DNA from: Pseudomonas sp. C2B4
Lineage (GTDB): Bacteria; Pseudomonadota; Gammaproteobacteria; Pseudomonadales; Pseudomonadaceae
DNA: 64,000 nt
Assembly (NCBI RefSeq): GCF_013359695.1
Contig: NZ_JABFMU010000014.1
Coordinates: 1 to 64,000 of the forward strand
Direction: 5' to 3'
Shown: in pieces, positions 62,837 through 64,000 of the stretch
How the letters are laid out: each line of letters opens with the position of its first letter
How positions within the stretch are numbered: position 1 is the stretch's first letter
Notes under the pieces: model-generated
Seen by the model: only the letters and a program-made list of their open reading frames with translations
Databases searched by the model: none
What the model was told of the DNA's origin: nothing
Made by a program: the position numbers and the translations under genes

Positions 62837-64000
62837 ATGCGCCGCGTCGTTATCACTGGTCTGGGCATTGTTTCGTGCCTGGGCAATGACAAAGAGACCG
62901 TCTCCGCTAACCTGCGTGCAAGCCGCCCTGGCATCCGGTTCAACCCGGAATATGCCGAAATGGGTCTGCGTAGCCAGGTTTCCGGCTCCATTGACCTCAA
63001 CCTTGAAGAACTGATCGATCGCAAGATTTATCGCTTCGTCGGCCACGCGGCGGCTTACGCCTACCTGGCCATGAAAGACGCCATTGCTGACTCCGGCCTG
63101 ACCGAAGAGCAAGTCTCCAACCCGCGTACCGGCCTGATCGCCGGTTCCGGTGGCGCGTCCACGCTGAACCAGATGGAAGCGCTGGATATCCTGCGCGAAA
63201 AAGGCGTCAAGCGCGTCGGCCCATACCGTGTAACGCGGACCATGAGCAGCACCGTTTCCGCATGCCTGGCCACCCCGTTCAAGATCAAGGGCCTGAACTA
63301 CTCCATCGCTTCTGCCTGCGCCACCAGTGCTCACTGCATCGGTACCGCCATGGAACAGATCCAGATGGGCAAGCAGGACATCGTGTTCGCCGGTGGCGGT
63401 GAAGAAGAACACTGGAGCCAGTCGTTCCTGTTCGACGCCATGGGCGCGCTGTCCAGCAAGCGCAACGACACCCCGGAACAAGCCTCCCGTGCCTACGACG
63501 CCGACCGTGACGGTTTCGTCATCGCTGGTGGTGGCGGCATGGTCGTGGTTGAAGAGCTGGAACACGCTCTGGCCCGTGGCGCGAAAATCTACGCGGAAAT
63601 CGTTGGCTACGGCGCGACTTCCGATGGCTACGACATGGTTGCCCCAAGTGGCGAAGGCGCGATCCGCTGCATGCAGCAGGCGCTGTCCACCGTCGACACC
63701 CCGATCGACTACCTGAACACCCACGGCACCTCGACCCCGGTCGGCGACGTCGCGGAAATGAAAGGTGTGCGTGAAGTGTTCGGCGACAAGGCTCCGGCCA
63801 TCAGCTCCACCAAGAGCCTGTCGGGTCACTCCCTGGGCGCAGCCGGCGTTCACGAAGCGATCTACTGCATGCTGATGATGGAAGGCAACTTCATTGCCGG
63901 CTCCGCCAACATCGACGAGCTGGACCCGGAAGTGGCCGACCTGCCGGTGCTGACCAAGACCCGCGAAAACGCCACCATCAACACCGTGATGAGCAACAGC
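62837..64000 (+). CDS. fabB: 3-oxoacyl-ACP synthase I FabB (3' end outside window)
   Basis: FabB elongates unsaturated intermediates. 388 codons are visible of about 405 expected, so the stop is beyond the window. The active-site Cys is in [11 protein letters not shown]; the two catalytic His are in [11 protein letters not shown] and [11 protein letters not shown]. It follows fabA as the fabAB operon. Confidence 0.95.
   Translation, partial: MRRVVITGLGIVSCLGNDKETVSANLRASRPGIRFNPEYAEMGLRSQVSGSIDLNLEELIDRKIYRFVGHAAAYAYLAMKDAIADSGLTEEQVSNPRTGLIAGSGGASTLNQMEALDILREKGVKRVGPYRVTRTMSSTVSACLATPFKIKGLNYSIASACATSAHCIGTAMEQIQMGKQDIVFAGGGEEEHWSQSFLFDAMGALSSKRNDTPEQASRAYDADRDGFVIAGGGGMVVVEELEHALARGAKIYAEIVGYGATSDGYDMVAPSGEGAIRCMQQALSTVDTPIDYLNTHGTSTPVGDVAEMKGVREVFGDKAPAISSTKSLSGHSLGAAGVHEAIYCMLMMEGNFIAGSANIDELDPEVADLPVLTKTRENATINTVMSNS

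Noticed and set aside
1..64000. CRISPR array, tRNA, prophage or insertion sequence
   Set aside because: No direct-repeat array with regular spacers, no tRNA cloverleaf, no integrase, and no transposase is recognised. The only repeats are REP palindromes.

Overview
The window reads as a chromosomal segment of a Pseudomonas, most likely of the P. fluorescens group. The evidence is the high GC content, the polar-flagellum gene order with the FleQ/FleS/FleR regulators, the phhR-phhABC cluster, the gpsA-kinase-fabA-fabB order, and many Pseudomonas-type REP palindromes (GTGGGAGCGAGC...GCTCGCGA). I see no tRNA, rRNA, prophage, insertion sequence or CRISPR array. Coding is dense and orthodox.

Region 1 (110-28484) is a long block of flagellar genes, all on the minus strand. 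Read in the direction of transcription, flgFGHIJKL (rod, rings, hook-filament junction) comes first. It is followed by a lone ketoacyl-ACP synthase III gene, then fliC-flaG-fliD-fliS-fliT (filament, cap, chaperones), then fleQ, fleS and fleR. Next comes fliEFGHIJ (MS ring, switch, export ATPase), then an anti-anti-sigma/phosphatase/phosphotransfer module (hsbA-hsbR-hptB), then fliK. Four good RpoN (-24/-12) promoters can be read, before flgF, fleS, fliE and fliK. A strong FliA promoter lies before fliC, and a weaker FliA candidate before fliS. flgBCDE are not present; the phh cluster occupies the place next to flgF.

Region 2 (28821-33217) is the aromatic amino acid cluster. phhR is divergent from phhA-phhB-phhC (phenylalanine hydroxylase, carbinolamine dehydratase, aromatic aminotransferase), with a TyrR/PhhR-type box between them.

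Region 3 (33493-48032) holds assorted housekeeping and accessory genes: two small proteins, an MFS transporter, ribosome rescue factor ArfB, a DEAD-box helicase, an MscS channel, a DMT transporter, azoreductase, a small secreted protein, a LysR regulator, a hydrolase, periplasmic cyclophilin, an ABC exporter, a GNAT-like protein and a porin.

Region 4 (48163-56911, minus strand) contains an AI-2E-family permease, a four-gene hydrolase-hydrolase-GST-DUF4892 operon, a thioesterase/acyl-CoA-ligase pair, and gpsA-DUF4389-sixA.

Region 5 (57107-64000, plus strand) is a tightly packed operon of a TonB-dependent receptor, a periplasmic binding protein with no cognate transporter, and a hybrid histidine kinase. 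The kinase sits just upstream of fabA-fabB, the place of the RetS-interacting kinase PA1611 in P. aeruginosa. PA1611 is known to signal through HptB, and this window also carries hptB-hsbR-hsbA in the flagellar block. The best candidate for an undescribed system is therefore an outer-membrane receptor and periplasmic sensor protein feeding the HptB branch that controls motility and attachment.
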